DNA of 64,000 nt from Alphaproteobacteria bacterium (GCA_019245415.1 JAFARO010000012.1:62001-126000), one strand, 5' to 3'. Positions 46,917 through 56,043 are shown, counted from the first letter of the stretch. Program-made: numbers and translations. Notes: generated by a model not told the origin, from the sequence alone.

Positions 46917-47663
46917 ATGTCCGACACCAACAACCAATCCGTCAAACCAACGCGTGAAACTTACGATCCTTTGCAGCAGGCATACGAGACCCTGAACCGC
47001 TCTCTGTTCGAGGGTGAGTTGCCGAATTGCCTTATCACGCTGCAACGAAGCAAGAAGAGCTACGGGTATTTTTGCAATGATCGGTTTGGTCGTGCCGACG
47101 GCACACTGACTGATGAGATCGCCCTAAATCCTTCCTACTTCCGGGACCGGCCACAGGAAGAAGTGCTCGCCACCCTTGCCCATGAAATGGTCCATCTGTG
47201 GCAGCATCACTTTGGCAAGCCGGGCCGGGGCCGGTATCACAACAAGGAGTGGGCCGAGAAGATGAGATCGATCGGCCTGCAACCCACTTCCTCCGGCAAG
47301 GACGATGGCGCCGAGACCGGCGATGTCATGGGTCACATCATCGTGGCGGACGGACCCTTCGACCGGACCGTCAGGAAGATGCTGGCGAAAGGGCTAATTG
47401 TCTCGTGGATCGAGCAACCCGATAAACTGGCCGATGTTGCCGAGGATGACGACGGTGAAGTCAAGGAAAGCAAGAGCGGGAAACGCGTCCGCTACATCTG
47501 CCCGCACGGCGACACGAAGGCATGGGCCAAGCACGGAGCCAAGCTGGTCTGCGGCGAGCATATGGAGGCGATGGAGGTCAACCAGCCGACGCCGCGCGGA
47601 TACAGGGATATAACGCCGTCCGCCGAAGAGGCGGACTCCGCAGAACCGGCGCCAGAAGCATAA
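46917..47663 (+). CDS. SprT-like zinc metallopeptidase
   Basis: 248 residues. The SprT-like domain spans residues ~15-130, with the zinc motif LAHEMVHLWQHHFGKPGRG and a third histidine in RYHNKEW. A C-terminal region contains YICPHGDTKAWAKHGAKLVC (possible second zinc site). SprT/Spartan proteins act on DNA-protein crosslinks; such peptidases are common cargo of alphaproteobacterial mobile elements, perhaps freeing the relaxase from DNA. It is transcribed away from the candidate oriT and followed by a hairpin terminator. Confidence 0.84.
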   Translation: MSDTNNQSVKPTRETYDPLQQAYETLNRSLFEGELPNCLITLQRSKKSYGYFCNDRFGRADGTLTDEIALNPSYFRDRPQEEVLATLAHEMVHLWQHHFGKPGRGRYHNKEWAEKMRSIGLQPTSSGKDDGAETGDVMGHIIVADGPFDRTVRKMLAKGLIVSWIEQPDKLADVAEDDDGEVKESKSGKRVRYICPHGDTKAWAKHGAKLVCGEHMEAMEVNQPTPRGYRDITPSAEEADSAEPAPEA

Positions 47664-47674
47664 GGCAAAAAACG

Positions 47675-47700
47675 AGGCGCGGACCTTTCGGCCCGCGCCT
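47675..47700. terminator. Bidirectional terminator
   Basis: AGGCGCGG / CCGCGCCT 8-bp stem with 10-nt loop between convergent genes 46917 (plus) and 47733 (minus). Confidence 0.65.
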
Positions 47701-47732
47701 TGTCGCGTTTGAAGGAAGCCGTGAGGCGGGGG

Positions 47733-48005
47733 TTATTCCCCCGCCTCTTCGTTTGCGGGTTCGCCGTCATTAAGAGGCGCGGCTTCTTCCTTGTCCTTCA
47801 GCTCATAGAGCGTCAGGGCGCTGACCACCTGCGTACCGGACAGCTTCAGATAGAGCGAGCCGTCGTCGTTCCGCCAAGCAACCCCGATGCGCTCGTAGGT
47901 GGCTTTCTTGCCGTAGCCGTGGCGCACCTTGGCGACGTGGGTCGGCAGTTTCGGCTTGTCGTTGCCGCGGGCGTTTGTTTCCGTCGTTTGGTTCGTATTC
48001 GTCAT
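47733..48005 (-). CDS. Hypothetical mobile-element protein
   Basis: 90 residues from ATG 48005 with AAAGGAGAAG upstream. A beta-rich unit with GKKATYERIGVAWRNDDGSL and LSGTQVVSALTLYEL, ending in an acidic tail. It resembles small single-domain proteins found beside conjugation genes of alphaproteobacterial elements, but I cannot name a family. A hairpin (GGCTGG-CTCATT-CCAGCC, 48028-48045) lies 23 bp before the start. Confidence 0.66.
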   Translation of the reverse strand: MTNTNQTTETNARGNDKPKLPTHVAKVRHGYGKKATYERIGVAWRNDDGSLYLKLSGTQVVSALTLYELKDKEEAAPLNDGEPANEEAGE

Positions 48006-48470
48006 GGGTCTTCTCCTTTGTTGCACGGGCTGGCTCATTCCAGCCTTACCCGCCCGGCTTCGGGCCGCCGGGGACGTGTCCGCCAACACGGGAGGCCCTC
48101 TTGGGGCCGAATGGAGCGGGCCGGCGAAGGACACGCCGCGGAGCATCCCCGCCGGTCTGATAAGGGTTTTTGGGTACAAGGCTGAGAAGAAGAGCAGCCC
48201 CGTGCTGTGACAAAGGGCATTGGGAACCGTGACCAGCGAAACGTCCGAAACCATCCCCGCGTCCCACCGACGACAATCAAACGACGACCAGCAACAGGCG
48301 AAACGGCGCTGGCACTTCTGCCACCGGCATCGGGATTGTTCTAACGGAGCGACCCTATACGGCTCGCCGCGAAGCTCTGGCGCGCGAGGTTGGTGCGAGG
48401 TTTGTGCGCACCTGACAGGACAATATCAGCCTTACCCCCCGATGACGGGCAGCAAACGAAAGACGCGGTA
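48006..48470. other. Intergenic region with divergent promoters
   Basis: 465 bp between the minus-strand 90-residue gene and the coupling ATPase. Holds a leader hairpin (48028-48045) and regulatory-motif copy 3 (48383-48400). An 83-residue open frame on the plus strand ends in a TAATG overlap with the ATPase, but its Cys-rich C-terminal part is created by the motif itself, so I do not call it a gene. Confidence 0.5.
48383..48400 (+). promoter_or_regulatory. CRCGAGGTTNNYGCGAGG motif, copy 3 (upstream of coupling ATPase)
   Basis: CGCGAGGTTGGTGCGAGG, 71 bp before the start codon of the VirD4/TraG-like gene. Confidence 0.55.
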
Positions 48471-50024
48471 ATGGGCTCCTTCCTCGAAGACTTCACACGC
48501 GACATACCCCGCGGGCTCAGTTCGCGCTATTTGAAGCAACAGACAGCCCCGCAGGCGCGCTGGCAGACGCCGGAAGTCATATTGGAGCGCAAGGCGCTCG
48601 AATACGACCCGCGTAATCCGGGCGGAAAGATTCTGATCGGCGCACTGGGCAACAAGCTCGTCGGGATCGAAGATAACCGGCACGTCCTGACCGTCGCCGG
48701 TTCGCGCGCCGGAAAATCCGTGACGCTCGTCAATAATCTATTGTTCTATCGCGGAAGCATTTTAGCAACGGACCCGAAGGCGGAACTCGCCAATATCACT
48801 GCGGCGCGTCGCGCCGCGCTCGGGCAGAAGGTGCATGTCCTCGATCCCTTCGGAAACACGTCATCGGACATTGCGCACTTGTGCAAATCTTATAATCCCC
48901 TCGCGGTCCTCAAGCCTGATAGCCCGACGATCATCGAAGATGCAGGACTGATCGCGGATGCCCTTGTGGTGCGCAGCGGGAACGAAAAGGACCCGCATTG
49001 GGATGAAAGCGCCAAGCATTTCATTGAAGGCGTGATCCTGCACGTCGCGACGGAACCACGCTACGCGGGGCGTCGCAATCTCCTCACTGTTCGCGATCTG
49101 ATACGCACGGCGCTGACGCAGGAACCCGCTGCGCTCGTCGGGGAGGACGAAGAGCCGCTGCATCTGCTGGAGAAGGAAATGCTGCAAAGCGCGGCGCGCT
49201 TTGCGAAGAATCCTGCCACCGAAGATTTGAGTGGCGCGCTCGAAGGCGCGGCACGCGACTTCTATGAAAAGGGAGCGAACGAGCGCGCGGGTGTGCTTTC
49301 GACCGTGCGGCGGCATACAAAGTTTCTGGATTACACGGCCATGCGCCGTGTGCTGGCCGGGCATGATTTCGATCTCGCGGATTTGAAGCGGGATCGAAGT
49401 GGCGTGAGTGTCTATCTCTGCCTGCCCGCCAGCCGCATGGGGTTATGCAACAGATGGCTGCGTATTTTCATCAATCAGCTTCTCGACGCGATGGAACGCG
49501 AGAAGACAGCGCCTGTCGCGCCGGTGCTGGTCTGTCTCGACGAATTCCCGGTCCTCGGCCACATGCGCCAGCTTGAGGATGCGGCGGGGCAGATTGCGTC
49601 CTTTGGTGTCAAGCTCTGGACGGTCCTGCAGGACTGGGGTCAGGGCAAGGCGCTCTATAAGGAGCGCTGGGAGACTTTCGCCGGCAATGCCGGCATCCTG
49701 CAATTCTTCGGCAATAACGATCTTGAGACGCTGGAATATGTCTCACGTCGCCTCGGGAAAACCCGGATCGAGGTCGCCCGGCAGGGCGAGGTCGGGCCGG
49801 AACAAGCGCAAGCAGGGCTTTCGGGGCGCAATTCCAGCATGGAATTGCACGACCTGCTGACGCCCGACGAGGTGAGCCGTCATTTCTCGCGTAGCGACCG
49901 TCTCAAGCGGCAGCTCGTCATCTGGGCCGGGTACGATCCGATGATCCTGCAGCGGATCGAGTATTTCGATAATGCTGGCTCGCATTGGTCGGTATTCAAG
50001 GGGACGTTCGCTGCAAGCGGATAA
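48471..50024 (+). CDS. VirD4/TraG-type coupling protein ATPase, soluble form
   Basis: 517 residues from ATG 48471 (MGSFLEDFTRD). A TraG/VirD4-like ATPase: Walker A VAGSRAGKSVTLVNNLLFY, Walker B VLVCLDEFPVLGHM, and WTVLQDWGQGKALYKERW near motif 3. Unlike typical VirD4 it has no N-terminal membrane segments. It recruits the relaxosome to a secretion channel. No T4SS channel genes are in the window. Regulatory-motif copy 3 lies upstream. Confidence 0.88.
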   Translation: MGSFLEDFTRDIPRGLSSRYLKQQTAPQARWQTPEVILERKALEYDPRNPGGKILIGALGNKLVGIEDNRHVLTVAGSRAGKSVTLVNNLLFYRGSILATDPKAELANITAARRAALGQKVHVLDPFGNTSSDIAHLCKSYNPLAVLKPDSPTIIEDAGLIADALVVRSGNEKDPHWDESAKHFIEGVILHVATEPRYAGRRNLLTVRDLIRTALTQEPAALVGEDEEPLHLLEKEMLQSAARFAKNPATEDLSGALEGAARDFYEKGANERAGVLSTVRRHTKFLDYTAMRRVLAGHDFDLADLKRDRSGVSVYLCLPASRMGLCNRWLRIFINQLLDAMEREKTAPVAPVLVCLDEFPVLGHMRQLEDAAGQIASFGVKLWTVLQDWGQGKALYKERWETFAGNAGILQFFGNNDLETLEYVSRRLGKTRIEVARQGEVGPEQAQAGLSGRNSSMELHDLLTPDEVSRHFSRSDRLKRQLVIWAGYDPMILQRIEYFDNAGSHWSVFKGTFAASG

Positions 50025-50040
50025 GAGCGCTGTCACCCGA

Positions 50041-50619
50041 TTAAATCTGAGGACGACGTGTCAGCTTAATTCGCTGCGCTTTGGCCTGCCTGCGCTCATG
50101 AATGCGCAGCCAGCGTGTGGCGGGGCGATCCTCTCCGAACAAATACGCCAGCTCGGACGCCAGCCGCCCCTGATGGTCCCGTAACAGGTAATCGCACCGT
50201 CCACATCCGACAAGAATGCGCAAGGCCATGCGCGCCTTGGTAGCGGCGCTGATATGCAGCGCGGTCTGGCCCGTCTGCGGGCTCTGATAATTGGCCGGAA
50301 ATCCCTCTTCGATGAAAGCACCGAGCATCTGCGGATTACCGCGCCGCGCAGCTTTTAGGAATTCACGGCCAAGGCTTATCATCGCCCTGTCATCGGTAAG
50401 CTGGGTCAGGTGAGCGTCGGCAATATATTCGCCTCCTGTGAGCTTTTCCGTGAGATTCTTACCGACTTCCTCCCAGTGCTTTCTTCTATCCTGCGCTGTC
50501 TCGCCGGGCTCCGGCTGCCATGCCGCCTGACGGCGTTTTTCAATGCGTGCGCGAAGCTGGGAGACGCTAAGCGCGACGCCTTCCGGTGTAGCTGTCTGTT
50601 TTTCTTCGATTGTTGGCAT
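50041..50619 (-). CDS. Ankyrin-repeat hypothetical protein
   Basis: 192 residues. The first ~75 residues form a charged helix (SQLRARIEKRRQAAWQPEP). The second half holds two ankyrin-like units: FLKAARRGNPQMLGAFIEEG and TGQTALHISAATKARMALRI. Probably cytoplasmic. It ends 16 bp from the convergent coupling ATPase. It lies 2 bp downstream of the next minus-strand gene, so the two are co-transcribed. Function unknown. Confidence 0.62.
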   Translation of the reverse strand: MPTIEEKQTATPEGVALSVSQLRARIEKRRQAAWQPEPGETAQDRRKHWEEVGKNLTEKLTGGEYIADAHLTQLTDDRAMISLGREFLKAARRGNPQMLGAFIEEGFPANYQSPQTGQTALHISAATKARMALRILVGCGRCDYLLRDHQGRLASELAYLFGEDRPATRWLRIHERRQAKAQRIKLTRRPQI

Positions 50620-50621
50620 GG

Positions 50622-51449
50622 CTATGTGATCCTCTCAAATAGCCAAATTCTCTCGCCTACTGCCGTAGCAATCGGGGGCATCCTCTTCGGTTCCAGCGGC
50701 GTGCCGTCGTCCAGCTCCGCCAGAAAGTCGTAATACATTAGCGCGAACCCCGTAACCGGGCTTCGAGATGAATGCGAGAGGTCTGACGCGAGGCACAGGT
50801 AATAGCAGTTGCTGTTATCGTCCGCGTTCTTCAAAAAGAACATCAGATTGTCTTCAGGCGTGACGATCGCCCAGCCGTTATATAGGTTCTGATTCTGGCG
50901 AGCTTTCAGACGCTCCTTCGGCTTCAAGGCATCGAACTGTGCGCCCGTCAGATTATCATACGCATCCTCGACCATGGCGATCTCGATGATCCCGTCTTCG
51001 GAAACACGCAGCAACTTCAGGTCGCGGACAACATAATCTTCTGCTTCAAACCGGTTGCTCTTGTAAGTGCCTTCCAGCATCGACAATGGCAGCGTGCGGG
51101 TCTTGAGACCGGTATGCATGTATTCCCGCAGCCGCAAGGCGGCATGGCGATCCGGCGTGTACTCGTGCAACTCGGATTCTGATAGAAGCCGATACTCCTC
51201 GTGGGTCGCAAATGCGGCGACAGCTTCAATGTTCTTCGGCACGGGATACTTACGTGTTCCCTCCGCCGTGTTGACCCCGTCAACGAACTGCCGCAGCCGC
51301 TCGGGCGGAATGGTCACATCCGTCGCAAGGCTGATCGCTTGGGTCACGTCCTTCCAGTTAAAGGGGTCGCCGGAAATGCCCTCTCCGTAGTCGTGGTACG
51401 CGCTAAGCGCGCTGCGCAGCCGGAAAAGTCGCCATTCTGAAAACGCCAT
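50622..51449 (-). CDS. Hypothetical protein
   Basis: 275 residues from ATG 51449 (MAFSEWRLFRLR). The N-terminal part is helical (FNWKDVTQAISLATDVTIPP, RLRQFVDGVNTAEGTRKYP), possibly a small helix-turn-helix-like unit; the rest is mixed with a beta-rich NGWAIVTPEDNLMFFLKNAD section. No recognised domain. Upstream is the promoter area shared with the aspartic peptidase gene and motif copy 4. Confidence 0.58.
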   Translation of the reverse strand: MAFSEWRLFRLRSALSAYHDYGEGISGDPFNWKDVTQAISLATDVTIPPERLRQFVDGVNTAEGTRKYPVPKNIEAVAAFATHEEYRLLSESELHEYTPDRHAALRLREYMHTGLKTRTLPLSMLEGTYKSNRFEAEDYVVRDLKLLRVSEDGIIEIAMVEDAYDNLTGAQFDALKPKERLKARQNQNLYNGWAIVTPEDNLMFFLKNADDNSNCYYLCLASDLSHSSRSPVTGFALMYYDFLAELDDGTPLEPKRMPPIATAVGERIWLFERIT

Positions 51450-51540
51450 AACGCGCCAAACCTCAACAAATCCATGCCGTCGCGCCCGGTCGCCCCGCCA
51501 CATGGCGCGGAAATCAGGCATCTTCCAAGCCTACATAACC

Positions 51541-51558
51541 CGCGAGGTTTCCGCGAGG
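51541..51558 (+). promoter_or_regulatory. CRCGAGGTTNNYGCGAGG motif, copy 4 (upstream of aspartic peptidase)
   Basis: CGCGAGGTTTCCGCGAGG, 73 bp before the start codon of the retropepsin-like gene. Confidence 0.55.
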
Positions 51559-51630
51559 AAAGCGCGCAGGCGGGACTCCTACCTTTGGGATGTTCGCAGG
51601 ACTTCAGGCGGACGGCCCAAGGAGAAAACC

Positions 51631-52215
51631 ATGCCCGCGTATGTGCTTATCCGGGAAACAAGGAAAGAGCGAAGGGCGCCGCTTCGGGTTGCCGCCGCGA
51701 CAGTGGCCGGTCTCGGCCTCGCCGGTGCCCTGCTGGGAGGGGTCGCCTATGGGCCGGGCCTCGCTGCCGGGCTGCTCCGATTTTTCCCGCTCCCTGTCTG
51801 GATTTCAGAGTCCGGCCACGGAGCCGACGCGACCAACGCCTCCGACCACGTCATCCGCATAAAGGCGGGTCCAGACGGCCACTACTACGTCGAAGGCGAC
51901 GCTGACGGGGTTCCGGTCAAATTCATGATCGACACCGGCTCAACCCGCATCGTCCTCCCGAAACAAATCGCCGAACGGATGAGTGTCGGACCGCTGAACT
52001 TCGACATTCCGACCTACACGGCAAACGGCGTGAGTCACGACGCGGAGATAACGATCCGCAAACTTACTGTCGGACCGTACAGCGGGAACAACATTCCCGC
52101 GATGGTCAACGGCGGACCGCTCGATATGCCGCTACTGGGCATGAGCTGGCTTCGCACCTTCCAATCAATCGAAATCGAAAACGGCGTCATGACGCTGCAC
52201 TACAGGGGGACATGA
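51631..52215 (+). CDS. Retropepsin-like aspartic peptidase (clan AA, TIGR02281-type)
   Basis: 194 residues from ATG 51631; the longer open frame includes the regulatory motif. One transmembrane segment near residues 18-50 (VAAATVAGLGLAGALLGGVAY) places the peptidase outside the cytoplasm. The active-site motif is VKFMIDTGSTRIVLP (D-T-G) with the companion LLGMSWLRTF. Such proteins dimerise to form the active site. First gene of a short operon, followed by the Ig-like, DUF4407, membrane and coiled-coil genes. Confidence 0.84.
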   Translation: MPAYVLIRETRKERRAPLRVAAATVAGLGLAGALLGGVAYGPGLAAGLLRFFPLPVWISESGHGADATNASDHVIRIKAGPDGHYYVEGDADGVPVKFMIDTGSTRIVLPKQIAERMSVGPLNFDIPTYTANGVSHDAEITIRKLTVGPYSGNNIPAMVNGGPLDMPLLGMSWLRTFQSIEIENGVMTLHYRGT

Positions 52216-52216
52216 C

Positions 52217-53071
52217 ATGGTCAATGTCAGCGCAACTGGTTGGACGCCGCAAGACGCGGGCAGAAGTTGGGGCTTTGAACCCACGCGGCCCCGGCTGCTT
52301 CAATGTGCATTCGCGGAACAACCCTTAGTCGGCGTGTTGAACACGCTGGAAGTAAAGAGTCGCGGCGCGCAGAGCGCCTCCCTTCGCATCCGACAGGACG
52401 GCGAGCTTTTATTCGACGGCGAGATACCGCCGAACGCCGAGATCGGCATTGTTCCGTTGACTCCTGCCGAGCTGTTCCTGTCGCTGACTCTTGAGCCGTC
52501 AAGTGTCGTCCATAATCTTCGCGTTCGCCCGAAAGTTGTCGCGCCGGTCTTCTCGAAAATCGATGTCGCGCGACAGGGTTTGGTCGGAGACAGTCTTCCC
52601 GTCGTCTGGGAAGCGTCGGATGCGACCTCCGTTACCCTGCACATCGAAGACGGCGACGAGCGCGTAGAACATACGGGGACATCCGCTGGCGTCTTCATGC
52701 TGCGTCCCGCGCGACCGGGGCCGATCCTCCTGCGCCTCGTCGCGCAAGGTCCGTTCGCCACGAGCGTCGAGACGCGCACTGTTCAAGTAACTATTGCGCT
52801 GCCGCACATCGAGATCGATGCGCCGGTTCAATCGGGCGGGCCGGGAACCGCCGTCGCTTTCCACTGGCGCATCAGCGGCGCGCGCGAAGCCTTCATCGAT
52901 GCGCCCGCGCGCGGCGAGACTTACAGCGTAGCGCTCGATGGCGGAATGGTCGTCGAGATCGAGACGACGACAGAGGAATTCCATCTGGTCGCCATCGGCG
53001 TGGATGGAAGCCGACGTACAGAGCGCTTCTCCACGATCCCTCGACTTATCGGCTGCCTCGATGAGCCCTGA
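52217..53071 (+). CDS. Hypothetical protein with beta-sandwich repeats
   Basis: 284 residues, ATG directly after the peptidase stop. Two or three Ig/FN3-like units are seen as repeated V-x-W/L strands (PVVWEASDATSVTLHIEDGD, AFHWRISGAREAFIDAPA). No signal peptide or membrane segment. Family unknown. Co-transcribed with the peptidase and the DUF4407 gene. Confidence 0.6.
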   Translation: MVNVSATGWTPQDAGRSWGFEPTRPRLLQCAFAEQPLVGVLNTLEVKSRGAQSASLRIRQDGELLFDGEIPPNAEIGIVPLTPAELFLSLTLEPSSVVHNLRVRPKVVAPVFSKIDVARQGLVGDSLPVVWEASDATSVTLHIEDGDERVEHTGTSAGVFMLRPARPGPILLRLVAQGPFATSVETRTVQVTIALPHIEIDAPVQSGGPGTAVAFHWRISGAREAFIDAPARGETYSVALDGGMVVEIETTTEEFHLVAIGVDGSRRTERFSTIPRLIGCLDEP

Positions 53072-53105
53072 ATTTCCAAACTCAAACTTGCGAAAGGACA
53101 ACACA

Positions 53106-54353
53106 ATGAACGACACACCCCAAAACTTATCTCCGGTTATGCGCCTCGCCTGTGTGCTGGTGCGCTGCAACCCCGACCTCCTTGCTCTGGCACCCCGTCA
53201 GGACCGTTATGCCGTGGCCAGTGAGGCTTTGCTTCTTTCGGTGGTGGCCGGTGTAACCGGGCTCGCTTGGACAGCCTTCTGGGCTCAATTTGTCGCTCTG
53301 CCAGCCGCGCTGGCTTTTGGCGCGCTGGCTTGCGTTTTCATGTTCCTGATCGATCAGGCAATCGGGGCGGCGGACTGGCGACTGACGGGTGTCCTCCGCC
53401 CGCCCGCGACGCGCCGCCGTTGGTGGGAGCATGGCCGCCTCGCCATGCGTCTCGCTATGACGGTCGTCCTCTCAACGGCTACGTCAACCGGCGCATCGAT
53501 GGCGATGTTCCATGACGCCATCAAGACGCAGCTCGAACAGGACGTGCGCGGAAAGAACCGCCAGATCGAAGAGCAGTACGCAGAGCGCCTGCGCGAGCAG
53601 CGGACTTTGCGCTTCGGAACGCTGGAATCGGAAGTCCAGCGCCTGACAGCGAGCGCCGGGGAAATGACCCACGTACTCGATGCCGCACGACAACTGCGCG
53701 CTACGGCCAGCCAAAAAGCCGAAGCGTACGGAATTGAAGCCGACCGCGAACTAAAAGGAGCGCCCGGATACAAGGCCGGAGCAGGGTCGCAATACCGCGA
53801 GGCTCTCGCTCGCAAGGTGGCGGCGGACTCCGATCTCGCAAAAGCCGACTCCGATATCGGCATCTACGAAGGGCGCGTGACGGATGCGCAGCAGAAGCTC
53901 GATAAGGCAAACGCTGATTTAAGAGTCGCAGAGGCCGCATTCGCGGGCGAAGCAGCGCAGATCGACGAAGAGAGGAAGAGCCACCTCATTCCCGATCGCA
54001 ATGACGCGCTGATGAGCTACCTCGCACTTGAGGAGGTCTACGCCGATCCCCGCTTCGGCAGCGCCGCACGTCATTTTTCGTGGCTGATGATGGCGGTCCT
54101 GATGACGTTCGAGCTGAGCTATGTCGTCGTTCGTGCGTGGTTCACGCACGCCTCGGTGTACATGGCGATGCTCATCGCGGACACAAAGAAGCGCGCCGAC
54201 CGAGCCGCTGCCGACTACGAAACAAGCCGCGATGCTCTCCGCCGTAAACCCCTCGCGCCGATGGCACGCGCCCCGCTGCGCTTCCTTCCCGCGCCAGCGC
54301 CTAGCGCCGCTACCGTCCGCGAATCCCGGCGCGAGGAAGCTCGCTTTCCGTAA
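53106..54353 (+). CDS. DUF4407-family membrane/coiled-coil protein
   Basis: 415 residues from ATG 53106. Membrane segments at residues ~42-62 (LLLSVVAGVTGLAWTAFW), ~68-85 (LAFGALACVFMFLID) and ~117-133, a long coiled coil at ~145-310 (QIEEQYAERLREQRTLRFGT), then another membrane segment near 322-340 (SWLMMAVLMTFELSYVVVRA). This layout is the DUF4407 family, of unknown function and common in defence or mobile contexts. Possibly spans the inner membrane as a scaffold. Confidence 0.7.
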   Translation: MNDTPQNLSPVMRLACVLVRCNPDLLALAPRQDRYAVASEALLLSVVAGVTGLAWTAFWAQFVALPAALAFGALACVFMFLIDQAIGAADWRLTGVLRPPATRRRWWEHGRLAMRLAMTVVLSTATSTGASMAMFHDAIKTQLEQDVRGKNRQIEEQYAERLREQRTLRFGTLESEVQRLTASAGEMTHVLDAARQLRATASQKAEAYGIEADRELKGAPGYKAGAGSQYREALARKVAADSDLAKADSDIGIYEGRVTDAQQKLDKANADLRVAEAAFAGEAAQIDEERKSHLIPDRNDALMSYLALEEVYADPRFGSAARHFSWLMMAVLMTFELSYVVVRAWFTHASVYMAMLIADTKKRADRAAADYETSRDALRRKPLAPMARAPLRFLPAPAPSAATVRESRREEARFP

Positions 54354-54384
54354 GCACTCACAATCCAATTCAGGAGGATAGATC

Positions 54385-55071
54385 ATGTTTCACAAAGTCC
54401 GTTCACCCTTCGCCGGGAAGCCTGCAACAAGACAGATTGCAGACCACAACGGCGCTCCGGGTTTTCAGGTACAGCCGCGTGTATTGACGCCCATTCGCGC
54501 TATGGCCGTGAATTGGCTGACGGGCATCGCCGTAGTGGCGGGCGTTGGTTACGGCCTCGCCGGGGTCGCGAGTTCACCAAGCCCGGATAGCGGAATGCTG
54601 ACAGCCGCCGTTGCCGTTCCCCTCGTCGGCGGATTCGTCCTGTACGAGGCGTTGCGCTCCCTCTTCAGAAAACGCGTCCAACTGATGTTTACGCTGGATC
54701 GGTTCAGCGTAAAGACGCTGTTCGGCTGGAAGCATTACGACCGGCTGTTGCCGCACCGCTTCGCGCTTTTGCAGCACGACTGGACGCAGGCGGAGCAGGA
54801 GCAGCAGGAGTTTCAGGCGGCGCTGGCGCAAAGGCGCGGCAAGCTCATTAGGAAGCAACGCTGGTTCGGCAAGTCCTTCCATGTCTCCTTCGATTATCTC
54901 GGCCAGCGCAACGACGTTCTGACCGTCTACGGCCCGAAGGAAGCGATGGCGATCGTGACGCGTCTCAATGCCTGCGACAGCGTACTGGATGCCCTCGCCC
55001 GTCGTGGACAAGGAACACCGCTGACGCCAGCAGACGAATGGGGCGATCAGCCGGGCGCAATTCCAAAATAG
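54385..55071 (+). CDS. Hypothetical membrane protein
   Basis: 228 residues with GGAGGATAG-type ribosome site just upstream. Two hydrophobic segments at ~44-60 and ~70-90 (LTAAVAVPLVGGFVLYEALR), then a soluble helical part (DWTQAEQEQQEFQAALAQRR). No family recognised. It sits in the same short operon. Confidence 0.6.
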   Translation: MFHKVRSPFAGKPATRQIADHNGAPGFQVQPRVLTPIRAMAVNWLTGIAVVAGVGYGLAGVASSPSPDSGMLTAAVAVPLVGGFVLYEALRSLFRKRVQLMFTLDRFSVKTLFGWKHYDRLLPHRFALLQHDWTQAEQEQQEFQAALAQRRGKLIRKQRWFGKSFHVSFDYLGQRNDVLTVYGPKEAMAIVTRLNACDSVLDALARRGQGTPLTPADEWGDQPGAIPK

Positions 55072-55095
55072 ACCGCAAGAAGGAAGACCATCACC

Positions 55096-55686
55096 ATGCC
55101 CCGCGAACCAAACCGCGACGTGCGGCAGCAAGCCGAGGCCAAGATCGAACAGCGTTTCGCACGGCAGAGCGAAGCGCTATTCGCCTCCCATAAAGAGCAG
55201 CGCGAGCGCGACCTGCGCGCGCAGCAGCAGGCGGTCGAGCGCGTCGCGCGGGAACAGGCGCGGATCGCCGACAGTAAGCGCCAGATGCTGGAACAGCACG
55301 AGCGCAAATGGGACCAGATGCGCGACCGCATTGCCTACAAGCCGGAGCCCGCGCCGTCGCCGAGGGGCTGGGTTCCGCCTCGCAATTTTGAGCGCGAATA
55401 TAAGGAAATGCGCCGCCAGTGGATCGACCAACGCGAAACCATCGAGCAGGCGCACAACGAGCGCATCGAGAAATGCCAGATGGCACAAGACGATCTGCGC
55501 TTCGCGTTCGATGCCGCCAACGAGATTCAAGCGCAGAAGAATCGCGCCGATTACGAAGCGCTGATCGCGACGCAAGAACGGACGCGCGAAAGCGCGATCC
55601 AGCGCGAAGAGTCACGGATTGAGAATTCGATTTCGCAGGAATTCACGCGGCAGAACCGCGCCCCCGCGCCGGAGCGCGGCCTGTAG
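55096..55686 (+). CDS. Coiled-coil hypothetical protein
   Basis: 196 residues, nearly all charged helix, rich in Arg, Glu and Gln (DVRQQAEAKIEQRFARQSEA). It ends at a 20-bp perfect terminator hairpin. Last gene of the five-gene operon that starts with the aspartic peptidase. Confidence 0.6.
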   Translation: MPREPNRDVRQQAEAKIEQRFARQSEALFASHKEQRERDLRAQQQAVERVAREQARIADSKRQMLEQHERKWDQMRDRIAYKPEPAPSPRGWVPPRNFEREYKEMRRQWIDQRETIEQAHNERIEKCQMAQDDLRFAFDAANEIQAQKNRADYEALIATQERTRESAIQREESRIENSISQEFTRQNRAPAPERGL

Positions 55687-55689
55687 GGA

Positions 55690-55733
55690 GGCAACCGCGC
55701 CGCGTCACGCCAGCGTGACGCGGCGCGGTTGCC
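55690..55733. terminator. Strong bidirectional terminator
   Basis: GGCAACCGCGCCGCGTCACG pairs perfectly with the arm at 55714-55733; 20-bp stem with a CCAG loop, between convergent genes. Confidence 0.75.
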
Positions 55734-55738
55734 GTCCG

Positions 55739-56020
55739 TCATTTATTATCGTCAGGTTTCCAGTGAACGCGAAGCGGAGGCTCCTTCATAGCGGCAAGCC
55801 GCTGCTGAATCAGCGCGTTGAATTTCTCCTCGGAAACAACGTACTGGAAATCGACAAGGCCGCGTTCGGGGTCAACGCCAAGCGACTCCAAGAACATGTT
55901 TTTCTCATCGACGACAAGCTTGCCGCTTTGAGGTTCCCAGATTTCGCACTGGACGGGCCGCTTGCCGTCGAACAGCACCCGCGCCGGACAATCGCCCCAG
56001 TCGAAATATCGGTATTCCAT
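55739..56020 (-). CDS. Hypothetical mobile-element protein
   Basis: 93 residues. YRYFDWGDCPARVLFDGKRP, then EKNMFLESLGVDPERGLVDF. No recognised family. Last gene of the minus-strand ardC operon. Confidence 0.6.
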   Translation of the reverse strand: MEYRYFDWGDCPARVLFDGKRPVQCEIWEPQSGKLVVDEKNMFLESLGVDPERGLVDFQYVVSEEKFNALIQQRLAAMKEPPLRVHWKPDDNK

Positions 56021-56043
56021 CGTCCGGCCTCCTTCTCATCCAT

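Noticed and set aside
48220..48471. 83-residue Cys-rich ORF with TAATG overlap to the coupling ATPase
   Set aside because: The Cys-rich end coincides with a DNA motif conserved at three other sites in different frames or non-coding DNA, so the motif explains it.
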